64,000 nt of DNA from Haloimpatiens sp042688525 (GCF_042688525.2 NZ_JBHWAB010000001.1:3162001-3226000); one strand, 5' to 3'; counted from the stretch's first letter, positions 53,686 to 62,265 are shown. The notes: generated by a model not told the origin, from the sequence alone. Made by a program: numbers and translations.

Positions 53686-53918
53686 AAGTTTCTTTTGATT
53701 ATACCTCCATTTAATGAATTTTAATACTATATTAGATAATTTTAGCTATATATATTATAATATATTTTTTTCAGTTTATAAACTTTAAAAATAATATTTT
53801 TACATTTTTTTACATTATTCAATTTAAACATACATATTGTACTATAATTTCAAATTTTAAAAACAATGTTTATTCTAATTTTTTATTTGAATATAAAATT
53901 AAATTTCTAGTTTTACCC

Positions 53919-53961
53919 ATTGTGAAAGCACCAGATATCTCGTACCCGGTGCTTTCACAAT
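53919..53961. repeat. Perfect 14-bp stem hairpin
   Basis: ATTGTGAAAGCACC / GGTGCTTTCACAAT with a 15-base loop, upstream of the coiled-coil gene. It may be a terminator for the minus-strand genes to the right, or a boundary of the block. No T run follows. Confidence 0.6.
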
Positions 53962-53978
53962 ATTTATATTCTTTTTAT

Positions 53979-54104
53979 TCAACTTTCACAGTACAAAAAT
54001 ACTGTCTAGCAAAGCAAATGATATATTGCGTAAAAAACATTTGAAAAATATTTTAGAACAATATATCATTTTCTGCAGACATTGTTTTCATCTATGAAAG
54101 TTGA
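53979..54104 (-). mobile_element. Long-hairpin element, copy J (core deleted)
   Basis: Both ends are present (CAACTTTCACAGTA...ACTGTCTAGC, ATATCATTTTCTGC...ATGAAAGTTGA) but the ~130-bp centre is lost. Flanks TTTTTAT / TTTTTTAC are only approximately repeated. Confidence 0.65.
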
Positions 54105-54109
54105 ATTTT

Positions 54110-54331
54110 TTACAACTCCATGCCATTCAAAAGATCTCTCAAATTCTTCAATTCTTCCACTGACAAAGTTATACCTTTGCCCATTTTTTCATGCTCTGGT
54201 GCCCAATCTCTTAAATCAAACTTAGGCTTTCTTCCATTCCAACTTACTAAGTTCAACTCTTTTTTCCATCCCTTTGGAGATTCTGAAATTTCACCTATGT
54301 TTTCTTTAATTTCATATTTTATGTCTGCCAT
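54110..54331 (-). CDS. YdbC/PC4-like single-strand nucleic-acid-binding protein
   Basis: 73 residues, the full length of the YdbC family: YEIKENIGEISESPKGWKKE, LNLVSWNGRKPKFDLRDWAP, GKGITLSVEELKNLRDLL. This is the PC4-like fold (four strands plus helix) that binds single-stranded DNA. AGGAGG precedes the ATG. Single gene. A general role in DNA metabolism or transcription is inferred from the family. Confidence 0.9.
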   Translation of the reverse strand: MADIKYEIKENIGEISESPKGWKKELNLVSWNGRKPKFDLRDWAPEHEKMGKGITLSVEELKNLRDLLNGMEL

Positions 54332-54383
54332 GCTTTATACCTCCTTGTTTTATATTAATATAACCAATATTTTGCTTGTCCCT

Positions 54384-54436
54384 GGAAAATTTTACACCCC
54401 TGGGGTACCTCTATTATTATGAACCGTCCCCCTATA
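54384..54436. repeat. GC-rich hairpin arm plus 58-bp palindrome end
   Basis: GGAAAATTTTACACCCCTGG then GGTACC, followed by ATTATGAACCGTCCCCC. It pairs one arm of the GC-rich unit with the right end of a 58-bp palindrome, as at 45568-45680. Confidence 0.6.
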
Positions 54437-54438
54437 TT

Positions 54439-54894
54439 TTACTCTTCTTCATTCTTTTTATCTCTTCTATAAGAAAATATACTAATAGTTATAACTATAC
54501 ATACCATAACTAATGATGCTATAAATAAAAATTTAACACTACTATCTTGGCTACTTGTAGCTTTAATCTTTATCAAATTATTTTTATTAATAAACACTGA
54601 TACTACTGCTGAAAACACTGCAAATATAATAAACGATGTAATTTTTTTTGCAACACCTTTACTTGTATTATTTGTAACACCTACATATGCACTAGCCCAT
54701 ATACTTCTAACAATATAATAAGTAACACATACTGACATAATCAAAAATATATTGATAGGATATTCTAACCATCTAATATTTAACCCATAAAGTACTACAT
54801 CTATAGTAAGCAGCCAAAATAAAATTAAAAATGATTGATTTCCAATTTTATTTCTCTTTTGCAATTGTCTTTCGTCTAATTTATTCATATCCAT
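54439..54894 (-). CDS. DUF6773-like four-helix membrane protein
   Basis: 151 residues. MDMNKLDERQLQKRNKIGNQ cytoplasmic start, then four membrane helices (about 21-40, 45-64, 85-103, 122-144). The DERQ start and helix pattern match small membrane proteins encoded next to XRE regulators (DUF6773 group). ATG chosen with AAAGGAGG upstream. It lies 19 bases past the stop of the regulator gene, which likely controls the pair. Confidence 0.75.
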   Translation of the reverse strand: MDMNKLDERQLQKRNKIGNQSFLILFWLLTIDVVLYGLNIRWLEYPINIFLIMSVCVTYYIVRSIWASAYVGVTNNTSKGVAKKITSFIIFAVFSAVVSVFINKNNLIKIKATSSQDSSVKFLFIASLVMVCIVITISIFSYRRDKKNEEE

Positions 54895-54913
54895 TTTATT
54901 AATCCTCCTTTTC

Positions 54914-55111
54914 TTAATCCTCCCAAAAAATTTTATCAAGAGTTTTGCCTAATACTTTACAAATTGCAATACATAACTTAATTGATGGATTATAGTCACC
55001 ATTCTCAATTGCATTAATTGTTTGTCTAGTAACACCAACAGCATTGGCTAAATCCTTTTGGGACATATCCTTAGCAGCCCTTGCTGATTTTAATCGTAAA
55101 TTTTTACCCAT
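54914..55111 (-). CDS. XRE-type helix-turn-helix regulator
   Basis: 65 residues comprising just one Cro/C1-type helix-turn-helix (LRLKSARAAKDMSQKDLANA, VGVTRQTINAIENGDYNPSI, LCIAICKVLGKTLDKIFWED). This is the short YozG/YdaS-like regulator commonly paired with a membrane protein. GAGGTGAGG precedes the ATG. AT-rich near-palindromic ATATAGTAAG/TTACATAT segments upstream (55155-55190) could be its operator. Confidence 0.9.
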   Translation of the reverse strand: MGKNLRLKSARAAKDMSQKDLANAVGVTRQTINAIENGDYNPSIKLCIAICKVLGKTLDKIFWED

Positions 55112-55208
55112 TACCTCACCTCATATAATATGGTAAGATATTATTTACTAAATGTCAAATATATATTACATATAGTAAGATTAATGTTACATATTCAAAA
55201 AATATAAT

Positions 55209-55265
55209 GGGGACGGTTCATTAATTCTCACTGTAAACTACAGCAAAAACCAATAAACCGTCCCC
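55209..55265. repeat. 58-bp palindrome, copy 13
   Basis: GGGGACGGTTCATTAATTCT ... CCAATAAACCGTCCCC; the right arm is partly decayed. It lies between the LspA-like gene end and the XRE promoter. Confidence 0.85.
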
Positions 55266-55299
55266 TATTTTCTCTTACATATCCATCACTAAATCCTTT

Positions 55300-55842
55300 T
55301 TATTTACTTCCCATATATTTTGACTTTATATATGTTTTGAATTCATTGTAAAAAACTTTTTCATTAACATCATTCAATTTTTTATAATTAAATATTAACC
55401 CACCTATTACAATAACTTCACAAATAGATATATAAATATCTTTTAAATCAAATATAAAAAATCCATTTAACCTAATATAATCTAAACTACCACCCCAAAA
55501 AATTTTATCAATCAACGAACATACTACCCCTGCACACCATAAACTGAACACATAATGTACAAACATATTAACATGATATTTTTCTTTAAAAAATTGAAAA
55601 ATCACCACAGAAATTATAAGCATTATAATACAGCAAATGACATGAGGTAATAAACCAATTCCCATTTTACTAAAAGAATTAATCCATGAATAATCTATAT
55701 TTATGTGAGGTCTAAAACTAATTATATTACCAAGTATATCATATTCTTTATTCATGAAATTTTTAAAAACATAAACTTTTATGATTTGGTCAATTACTGT
55801 TAAAATTATCACTGATAGCATTAATTTTAGATTTTTTTTCAT
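55300..55842 (-). CDS. Divergent signal peptidase II (LspA-like)
   Basis: 180 residues, slightly longer than usual LspA. Four membrane helices (about 7-25, 65-88, 96-118, 135-158). DQIIK (about 18-22) is the first LspA motif. SLIDKIFWGGSLDYIRL and FIFDLKDIYISI correspond to the regions of the two catalytic aspartates (usually N-x-x-D-R...G-x-V-x-D-F and F-N-x-A-D). Asp is kept at both positions, but neighbouring consensus residues (Asn, Arg, Ala) are altered. It may cleave special lipoproteins or be a non-canonical paralogue. AAGGAT site upstream. Confidence 0.75.
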   Translation of the reverse strand: MKKNLKLMLSVIILTVIDQIIKVYVFKNFMNKEYDILGNIISFRPHINIDYSWINSFSKMGIGLLPHVICCIIMLIISVVIFQFFKEKYHVNMFVHYVFSLWCAGVVCSLIDKIFWGGSLDYIRLNGFFIFDLKDIYISICEVIVIGGLIFNYKKLNDVNEKVFYNEFKTYIKSKYMGSK

Positions 55843-56080
55843 ATGTATCCTTCTTTCCTATTTTAACTTTTTATTTATCATCATGTACACAATTTACAAA
55901 ACACATTATATAAAAAGTTAATCCTACTATTTTCATTTCATTATACCATGATTTTACTTTTAAACTTCAAAGCTTGTCTCATTTATGATACAATGTGTCT
56001 ATGTAATATTTTGTATTATTTATTAATTATATGGTATTTAGTATATTATATCAAAATATAACTGAAGGGAGAATTCTGTA

Positions 56081-56236
56081 ATGACAATAATGCAGGTAGG
56101 TGCCGCTATTTTAAACTTTATTATATTAGGATTTGTAATTTATGGATTTGTAGTGCTTATAAAATTTATTCGTAGAATTATAAAAGCACTTGATATTATA
56201 GAAAAAAATAACAAACATAAAATTGATGAAAATTAA
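56081..56236 (+). CDS. Small single-span membrane protein
   Basis: 51 residues: MTIMQVGAAILNFIILGFVI starts a ~28-residue hydrophobic helix, followed by RRIIKALDIIEKNNKHKID. AAGGGAGA lies 9 bases upstream, and a 58-bp palindrome begins 2 bases after the stop as a terminator. The shape is that of small clostridial membrane peptides. No family recognised. Confidence 0.65.
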   Translation: MTIMQVGAAILNFIILGFVIYGFVVLIKFIRRIIKALDIIEKNNKHKIDEN

Positions 56237-56238
56237 AT

Positions 56239-56296
56239 GGGGACAGTTCATTCTTTTTTACTGTAAACTACAGCTTAAAGTAATGAACCGTCCCCC
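56239..56296. repeat. 58-bp palindrome, copy 14
   Basis: GGGGACAGTTCATTCTTTTT ... TTAAAGTAATGAACCGTCCC. It lies between the convergent micro-genes at 56081 and 56350. Confidence 0.85.
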
Positions 56297-56349
56297 TGGT
56301 TTTGCACTCTTAATCATTAGAATAACTCCTTATCTCAGTTCTGCCTAAA

Positions 56350-56517
56350 TTAAATTCCATATCCTTTTTGCATTAAATTCATTGTTTGTAGAGATATTAT
56401 TTTTTCCATTTCTTCTTCATCAATTGTATTTTCCATAACTTCATTCATGTTTTCTGTTTCTATTAATTCACCTGATTCATTCATATTGAAAATTTTTTCT
56501 AAAAATCTTTTTAACAT
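56350..56517 (-). CDS. Small acidic protein, unknown
   Basis: 55 residues: MLKRFLEKIFNMNESGELIE, then a run rich in Glu/Asn/Met (NMNEVMENTIDEEEMEKIIS) and LQTMNLMQKGYGI. AGAGGTG precedes the ATG. Predicted mostly helical and cytoplasmic. Not recognised; it could be an unmodified precursor or anchoring peptide, but nothing nearby supports that. Confidence 0.55.
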   Translation of the reverse strand: MLKRFLEKIFNMNESGELIETENMNEVMENTIDEEEMEKIISLQTMNLMQKGYGI

Positions 56518-56721
56518 ATCAATCACCTCTATAATTTATTTTGTTTGTTATCTTATGTGTTAATTATAAAATTTATAGAGGTTTCTAACCATCGAACTAT
56601 ATTACGTTTTTGAATTTTTACCTAACACTTTTGTAAGGTATACGTAATAGAAACTCATAAAAAAAGAATTTTTGTTTAAAATACAATCTAGGGTAGATTT
56701 AGTAATTACAAGGAGTGTGAT

Positions 56722-58083
56722 ATGTTGAATATAAGAAATAGAATAGGAAAAACTCCATTAATACGAGCAAAAAGGTTAGAAGAAATGCTAGGAATTTCTA
56801 AAATATTTTTAAAACTTGAAGGTAATAATCCTAGCGGCAATAAAATAGACCGTGTTGCAATAATGTTAATCAAAGATGCCATAGCAGTAGATAAAACTAC
56901 TATATGCTTAGGTGGTCATAACGAATTAGCAAAAGCACTAGCTAATACTTCTCAGTTTTATGATATAAACTGCGTATTTGTATTTACCAAAAATAATAGA
57001 TTACTTAAAAGTCCAATTTTCAAAAAAAATAATATTAAAATAATTCTAAATGATAATAATAACAGACAAGATTGTATTGAAAGAAGTAAAAAGTTATCTA
57101 AAGAAAATAATTGGTATAATGCAAATCCTGGTTTTGAAAATGCAATGGTTAACATGACTGCATATTCTACAATTGCTGATGAAATAAATAATCAACTTAA
57201 AGAACCTATTACAACTTTGTTTATACAAACAAGTTTTGGATATGCAATATCAGGTTTACACTTAGGTTTTAGGCGATTATGGACAGAAGATACCATAAAA
57301 AGAATTCCTATATTATATAGCTGTACAACTAATTATGGAAATATAATCTATGAAGAATACAAAAAAAATAATATGAAATTAGATACTAATATTTTAAAAG
57401 ATCCTCCTGTTACTAAATATAATAAAAATGTTATAATTTCACAGACAAAAATGTTAAAAAATTCTTTAGATGCAATTTATGATACTGGTGGTTGTGTTAC
57501 TGGTATCTCTGATGAAGAATTAGAAACTTACGTTAATAAAGCTAAAGAATTAGAAAAAATCAAAATGACTGTTCGAAATGGGTATGCACTTGCAGGTTTT
57601 ATACAACAAGCTAAAGCTGGTAATTTAACAAATGGAAATCATGTAATAATTTTAAATGACGGTAAAATAAATGTAAATGTTGAAGAAATAAAAAAAGATG
57701 ATATAGATGTTGATACTATTGTTGACATGTTGTCCTCTTGGCTAATGGAATATACCGATCCAAAGAAAGAAATTAAAGACGCTGTAGAGAATGCTTTTGA
57801 AAATGGTCATATATTAGTAGCTACTCATAATAATGATATAACAGGCATTTCCGTTATTGTAAATTTAGGCTTCAAAGACTTTATCCCAACATATCATTTA
57901 GGTTATATAGCAACAAAGAAAGGTATAAACGGCAAAGGAATCGCAACTCAATTATTAAGTAGAGCAATAGAAATAACCAACGGAAATATTTCACTTCATG
58001 TAGATAGAGATAATAAAAGAGCTATTAAAGTTTATGAGAAAATGGGCTTTCATCAATGTTATATTCGAATGATTCATAAATAA
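56722..58083 (+). CDS. PLP-dependent lyase fused to GNAT acetyltransferase
   Basis: 453 residues. The N-terminal ~320 residues are a fold-type II PLP enzyme of the threonine synthase/cysteine synthase type: IGKTPLIRAKRLEEMLGISK, FLKLEGNNPSGNKIDRVAI with the PLP lysine in SGNKIDR, and ESGA-like 'DAIYDTGGCVTGISDEELE'. The C-terminal ~115 residues (from about 335) are a GNAT domain with HLGYIATKKGINGKGIATQL and VDRDNKRAIKVYEKMGF. Fusion implies that one small amino-acid-like molecule is made or degraded and then acetylated. AAGGAGTG precedes the ATG. Single gene followed by a palindrome. Confidence 0.82.
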   Translation: MLNIRNRIGKTPLIRAKRLEEMLGISKIFLKLEGNNPSGNKIDRVAIMLIKDAIAVDKTTICLGGHNELAKALANTSQFYDINCVFVFTKNNRLLKSPIFKKNNIKIILNDNNNRQDCIERSKKLSKENNWYNANPGFENAMVNMTAYSTIADEINNQLKEPITTLFIQTSFGYAISGLHLGFRRLWTEDTIKRIPILYSCTTNYGNIIYEEYKKNNMKLDTNILKDPPVTKYNKNVIISQTKMLKNSLDAIYDTGGCVTGISDEELETYVNKAKELEKIKMTVRNGYALAGFIQQAKAGNLTNGNHVIILNDGKINVNVEEIKKDDIDVDTIVDMLSSWLMEYTDPKKEIKDAVENAFENGHILVATHNNDITGISVIVNLGFKDFIPTYHLGYIATKKGINGKGIATQLLSRAIEITNGNISLHVDRDNKRAIKVYEKMGFHQCYIRMIHK

Positions 58084-58095
58084 CTGTAATTAATT

Positions 58096-58153
58096 AGGGA
58101 CGGTTCATTCTTTTTAACTGTAAACTACAACTTAAAGTAATGAACCGTCCCCT
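58096..58153. repeat. 58-bp palindrome, copy 15
   Basis: AGGGACGGTTCATTCTTTTT ... TTAAAGTAATGAACCGTCCC between the convergent fusion-enzyme and chemoreceptor genes. Confidence 0.9.
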
Positions 58154-58158
58154 TATTT

Positions 58159-60168
58159 TTAGATTTTAAACTTCTGAACTAATTCATTTAAATTTTGTGC
58201 CATTTCCGCTTGATTTTGTGCAGTTTTTGCTACTTCCTCCATGGCCTTTGAAGTTTCATCTACATTTTGTAATATATCATTTGTATGTTCACTAGACTCT
58301 TGTGTAGTGTTTGCCACATTTTGAATCGCTTGGCTTACTTGATCAACCGTTGCATTAATTTCTTCTGTCATAGCTGCTAAATCTTCAGACATCTTAGTTA
58401 CATACTCTGCATCACCATAATACTTGTCTCCCATATCTGCAAAAGAAATAAATTGTGGTTTTACTTGTCCAACCATAAATTTCAAAACTTCATTACTGTT
58501 ATTAGAAAGATTATTGAAAGCTTCTTGTACCTTAGTAATAGTATTTTGTATTACTGCTACTGTTTTACCAGATTCTTCTGCAAGTTTCCTAACTTCTTCA
58601 GCAACTACTGCAAAGCCTTTCCCCTGATCTCCTGCTCTTGCTGCCTCTATAGCTGCATTTAAAGCTAGCAAGTTTGTTTGCTCTGCTATTGTCGCTATCC
58701 CATCTGCCATTACTTTTATTTCTTCTACCACTTTACCATCTTTAATAGCTTTTAAAATTTTTGTTTCTTTTTCTTCATATAATTTTCCTGTTTCATCTAA
58801 TGCATTTTTACCATCTTTTTGAACTTTCACTGCTCTTTCTTTAGACTTATTCGCATTATTACTTCCATCTACTGCTTTCGTTGCCAACTCATTTACACTT
58901 GAATCCACTTCTTCTATAGCTGCAGTAATTTCTTCAGTTGCTGCACTAGATTCCTGAGCCTTTTTATTTATTTCACTTGTTGATTCAACAATAACTTCAA
59001 TTTTAGAATTCATTTCTTCAACTATAGCCGATAATTCTTGACTAGCAGCATTCATCTCAGATGAATTATTCATAATAATTTTTACAAGTTCACCTACATT
59101 TTGCTGAGCAGTATTAAGTGCTGCACCTGTTTGTCCAAATTCATCTTCCCTTGTAATTGTAATAGGTGTTGAAAAATCATAATTTGATAATCTTTCTGCT
59201 AATTCTTTAATCTTTAATAATGGTTTTGTTATTCCTTTTGATATTATAATGCTTACCATTACCCCTAAAAATATAGCTATACCAAAGAATATAATTTGCA
59301 TATATTTCAAAGTTGTTATGTCTTTAAATTTAGCATTTTTATCTGTAGCTATTCCTACAAACCATTCAATACCATCTACTGGAGAATATGCCATAAATTT
59401 TACTTGACCTTTGTATTTATATTCTCCAAATCCAGCCTCTCCTGCAATCATTTTTCTTTCTAAATTTGCAAGTTCTTTCAATTCTGTTTTGGTTTCTGAA
59501 GATTTTATAACATTATCACCATTTAAAACTAAATCCATGTTTTTATGTGATACTTTCGTACCATTTTTATCTATTACAAATCCATAACCATATTTTGAAA
59601 ACTTCATATTTTGCACTACAGCATTTACATTATTTAAATCTAATGTTCCAATTAATACTCCTATAACTTTTGAATTAGAATTTTTAATTGGCACAGCTAT
59701 GTCAATTATAGGAGTATTAGTAACACTACTTTTAAATGGATCTGTTATATTTACTTCACCATTAATTGCTTTTTTAAAACATTCTTTTTGAGCAATGTTA
59801 AGTATTCCTTCACTGCCCTTACAGTACACCTTCCCATCAGGTTGAATTACTGCAAATTTTTCAAATCCCCAATCTTTACTTTCATTAATTAAAATATTTT
59901 TTTGCTTTTCCCATTTCATTGTTTGAATCTCAGGTAACAGTGAAACATTTTTTACAATTTGTATATTTTCTTTCATATAATTAGATATTAACTTTGAAGC
60001 ATCATCTGCTCTTTTTTGCATATCTCCTGATATTGTACTAATTAATGCTTTTGAAGACATATAATACGCACTACAACTTAAACTACCACAAATAATTAAT
60101 ACTAAAACACATATTTGTAAAATTATCTTATTTCCAATTTTTTTAAATTTAAATGCATCTTTTTTCAT
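58159..60168 (-). CDS. Methyl-accepting chemotaxis protein with dCache sensor
   Basis: 669 residues. First helix (about 14-36), external double-Cache domain (about 40-280: WGFEKFAVIQPDGKVYC, DIAVPIKNSNSKVIGVLIGT, GYGFVIDKNGTKVSH), second helix (about 288-310), HAMP (about 311-365). The signalling domain has tip IAEQTNLLALNAAIEAARAGDQGKGFAVVAEEVRKLAEE. dCache domains bind amino acids, organic acids or other small molecules. The HAMP and final 20 residues resemble those of the sensorless receptor at 26.8 kb. AAGGGGCAG before the ATG. Confidence 0.94.
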   Translation of the reverse strand: MKKDAFKFKKIGNKIILQICVLVLIICGSLSCSAYYMSSKALISTISGDMQKRADDASKLISNYMKENIQIVKNVSLLPEIQTMKWEKQKNILINESKDWGFEKFAVIQPDGKVYCKGSEGILNIAQKECFKKAINGEVNITDPFKSSVTNTPIIDIAVPIKNSNSKVIGVLIGTLDLNNVNAVVQNMKFSKYGYGFVIDKNGTKVSHKNMDLVLNGDNVIKSSETKTELKELANLERKMIAGEAGFGEYKYKGQVKFMAYSPVDGIEWFVGIATDKNAKFKDITTLKYMQIIFFGIAIFLGVMVSIIISKGITKPLLKIKELAERLSNYDFSTPITITREDEFGQTGAALNTAQQNVGELVKIIMNNSSEMNAASQELSAIVEEMNSKIEVIVESTSEINKKAQESSAATEEITAAIEEVDSSVNELATKAVDGSNNANKSKERAVKVQKDGKNALDETGKLYEEKETKILKAIKDGKVVEEIKVMADGIATIAEQTNLLALNAAIEAARAGDQGKGFAVVAEEVRKLAEESGKTVAVIQNTITKVQEAFNNLSNNSNEVLKFMVGQVKPQFISFADMGDKYYGDAEYVTKMSEDLAAMTEEINATVDQVSQAIQNVANTTQESSEHTNDILQNVDETSKAMEEVAKTAQNQAEMAQNLNELVQKFKI

Positions 60169-60698
60169 ATTGTTCTGCCCCTTCGTCTAATAATGTTTTG
60201 CTGCATACAGTTACTTTAATTCATTCTCCTTTTTAAGTTAAATTAATCATTTTTATTTATTTTATACATTTTATAATTAAATTTTATAATAATTTATATA
60301 TTACATTATTTTTCATGTTTTTTCAATTTTTAAGTCATATTTTAAATAATTTTGTTTTAATTTGTAAAAATAAGTACATATAAATTATAAAACTAAAGAT
60401 AAATTCCCATGTATTAGATTAATTTAAATTTAAACAATAAAAGCATCTATTAAATATAAAAAAACTCTTTAAATACTTCAATCAAAAAATAATTGGGGAC
60501 GGTTCATTACTTTTAACTGCAAACTACAGCTTAAATTAATGAACCGTCCCCTCCTTCTACCTTTTTCTAAGTGACAAAAATGTTATATTAAATGCTTAAA
60601 TTGTAAGCTGATTAAATAGAATAGAATTAAGAAACATTATACAATTTAAATATAATATATGCGTCTTCATTATTTCATATAGGAAAGGATTAATAAAA
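60169..60698. other. Intergenic region
   Basis: AT-rich. It contains a 58-bp palindrome (60495-60552) and nothing else I can assign. The chemoreceptor promoter lies at the left part; the promoter of the next gene lies in the right part. Confidence 0.5.
60495..60552. repeat. 58-bp palindrome, copy 16
   Basis: GGGGACGGTTCATTACTTTT ... AAATTAATGAACCGTCCCC with a CTGCAA..CTACAG centre. Unlike most copies, it lies in a divergent intergenic region rather than at a gene end. Confidence 0.9.
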
Positions 60699-61088
60699 AT
60701 GGAATACTTGATTGAAAATATAAAAAATAAAAAAATAACATATTCTATTGAAAAAGGTGCCATTCACATAATAAATGATGATGAATTAAACGACTTACTA
60801 AAAGAAGAATCTGCAGCTTCTGTGAAAGTTGCTAAAGTTTTATTAAAAAAGTATAATGAACAATATGGAGATTTCAATGCAACTTTCGGTTCTATTGCCT
60901 TGGAAATTTTGGCACATGTTTATCCTGATAAAATTGTAAGAGTTCTTTTAAATCTTGATTTATCACATGTACTAAAAGCTCCATTAAATAATATTTTAAG
61001 TCATACAGATATTATTGATATTGGTGAAAATGATGTAGAACGCTGGACCCTAAATCAACTAGGCAAATTTGTTGATTTATTCTTTTAG
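60699..61088 (+). CDS. Hypothetical cytoplasmic protein
   Basis: 129 residues, soluble, mixed alpha/beta. It starts MEYLIENIKNKKITYSIEKG and has helical stretches 'DELNDLLKEESAASVKVAKV' and 'FGSIALEILAHVYPDKIVRV'. No known family. AGGAAAGGA precedes the ATG. Followed by long-hairpin element copy K. Confidence 0.55.
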   Translation: MEYLIENIKNKKITYSIEKGAIHIINDDELNDLLKEESAASVKVAKVLLKKYNEQYGDFNATFGSIALEILAHVYPDKIVRVLLNLDLSHVLKAPLNNILSHTDIIDIGENDVERWTLNQLGKFVDLFF

Positions 61089-61128
61089 TTTTCACTTAAC
61101 TTTTACAATTACAAATTTATTTTAAATA

Positions 61129-61365
61129 ACCTTTAACGTAGATAAATGATATTTTGCGTAAAAACCATTTTAACAAATAATTAGTAATTCTTGATCTAAA
61201 AATTTAATATTACGTTAAGAAAAACTCATTGTTTGAGTATAACGAGTTTGAGTTTTTTAGCAATATTAAATTTTTAGATCTTAGAATTACTTTATGAAGT
61301 TAAAGGTTTTATAGCAAAATATCATTTATCGGAGTTTAACTTTATTAAATTGCCAAAGTTGAGTA
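61129..61365 (+). mobile_element. Long-hairpin element, copy K (second core type)
   Basis: Outer arms AAATGATATTTTGCGTAA / ATAGCAAAATATCATTTAT and right end GCCAAAGTTGAG. The core differs from copies A-D: TTACGTTAAGAAAAACTC, short loop, GAGTTTGAGTTTTTTAGC. The same core is found in the interrupted copy G. The ends are eroded. Confidence 0.7.
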
Positions 61366-61401
61366 ATAATCAATTCACTTTTTAGAATAGGATGGTTTCA
61401 T

Positions 61402-62265
61402 ATGTTAAAGGAATTTTTGTATAAAAAATCTACTATCTTAATCTGCATAATTATATTCTTATTGTTATTCTCATACTTTGAAAATAACAGTATCGTTGTA
61501 TCTAAACATACAATCAAAAGTAATAAACTTCCAAAAAAATTCAATAATTTTAAAATAGTGCAAATCTCTGACTTACATAATAAAGTCTTTTTCAATAATA
61601 ATAATAGTCTTGTAAAAAAGATTAAATCCCAAAATCCAAATATTATAGTTATTACAGGTGATTTAATAGATAGACGAAAATATAGCGAAGAAAAAGCAAT
61701 GATTCTTATTGATAAAATCAAAGATATTGCACCAATATATTATGTTACTGGAAATCATGAAGGATGGTCTTCTAAGTTCTCATCTCTTGAGAAAAAATTA
61801 GAAACTAGAGGAGTAATAGTTTTAAGAAATAAATCTGTATATTATAAAAAAGGAAATGATAAAATTCTCATTTTAGGGGTAGATGATCCTTCTTTTAACA
61901 CTGAAGGATATTCAGAGGATTATAAAGATTATGATATTATGAAAAAACAACTAGAAAAAATTAATGATATTGATAATAAAGATTGTTTTAAAATACTTCT
62001 TTCTCACAGACCTGAAATGTTTGATCTTTACGCTAAAGAGGATATTGATTTAGCTTTTACAGGACATGCACACGGGGGACAGGTTATTTTACCTTTTATT
62101 GGTGGAATTGTTGCTCCAAATCAAGGATTTTTTCCAAAATATTATAAAGGAACTTATACAAAGGCCAACACAGTTATGGTAGTAAGTCGAGGCCTTGGCA
62201 GCAGTATTGCCCCTTTAAGAATATTCAATAGACCTGAAATTGTTGTTGTAGCAGTGGAAGTTTAA
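61402..62265 (+). CDS. Membrane-anchored metallophosphoesterase (YkuE-like)
   Basis: 287 residues. N-terminal membrane helix (about 10-27), then a calcineurin-like phosphoesterase with all metal motifs: VQISDLHNKVF (D-x-H), ITGDLIDRR (G-D-x-x-D-R), TGNHEGW (G-N-H-E), a lone His in LLSHRPEM and FTGHAHGGQ (G-H-x-H). YkuE-type enzymes hydrolyse UDP-lipid or other phosphodiesters at the outer membrane face. TAGGATGG precedes the ATG. Single gene. Confidence 0.9.
   Translation: MLKEFLYKKSTILICIIIFLLLFSYFENNSIVVSKHTIKSNKLPKKFNNFKIVQISDLHNKVFFNNNNSLVKKIKSQNPNIIVITGDLIDRRKYSEEKAMILIDKIKDIAPIYYVTGNHEGWSSKFSSLEKKLETRGVIVLRNKSVYYKKGNDKILILGVDDPSFNTEGYSEDYKDYDIMKKQLEKINDIDNKDCFKILLSHRPEMFDLYAKEDIDLAFTGHAHGGQVILPFIGGIVAPNQGFFPKYYKGTYTKANTVMVVSRGLGSSIAPLRIFNRPEIVVVAVEV

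Noticed and set aside
53919..53961. attC or integrase attachment site reading of the perfect hairpin
   Set aside because: No integrase gene, no integron-type core sites and no matching copy at the other border.
507..61365. Reading the repeated hairpins as a CRISPR array
   Set aside because: Copies are long, palindromic and kilobases apart, without regular spacers or cas genes.
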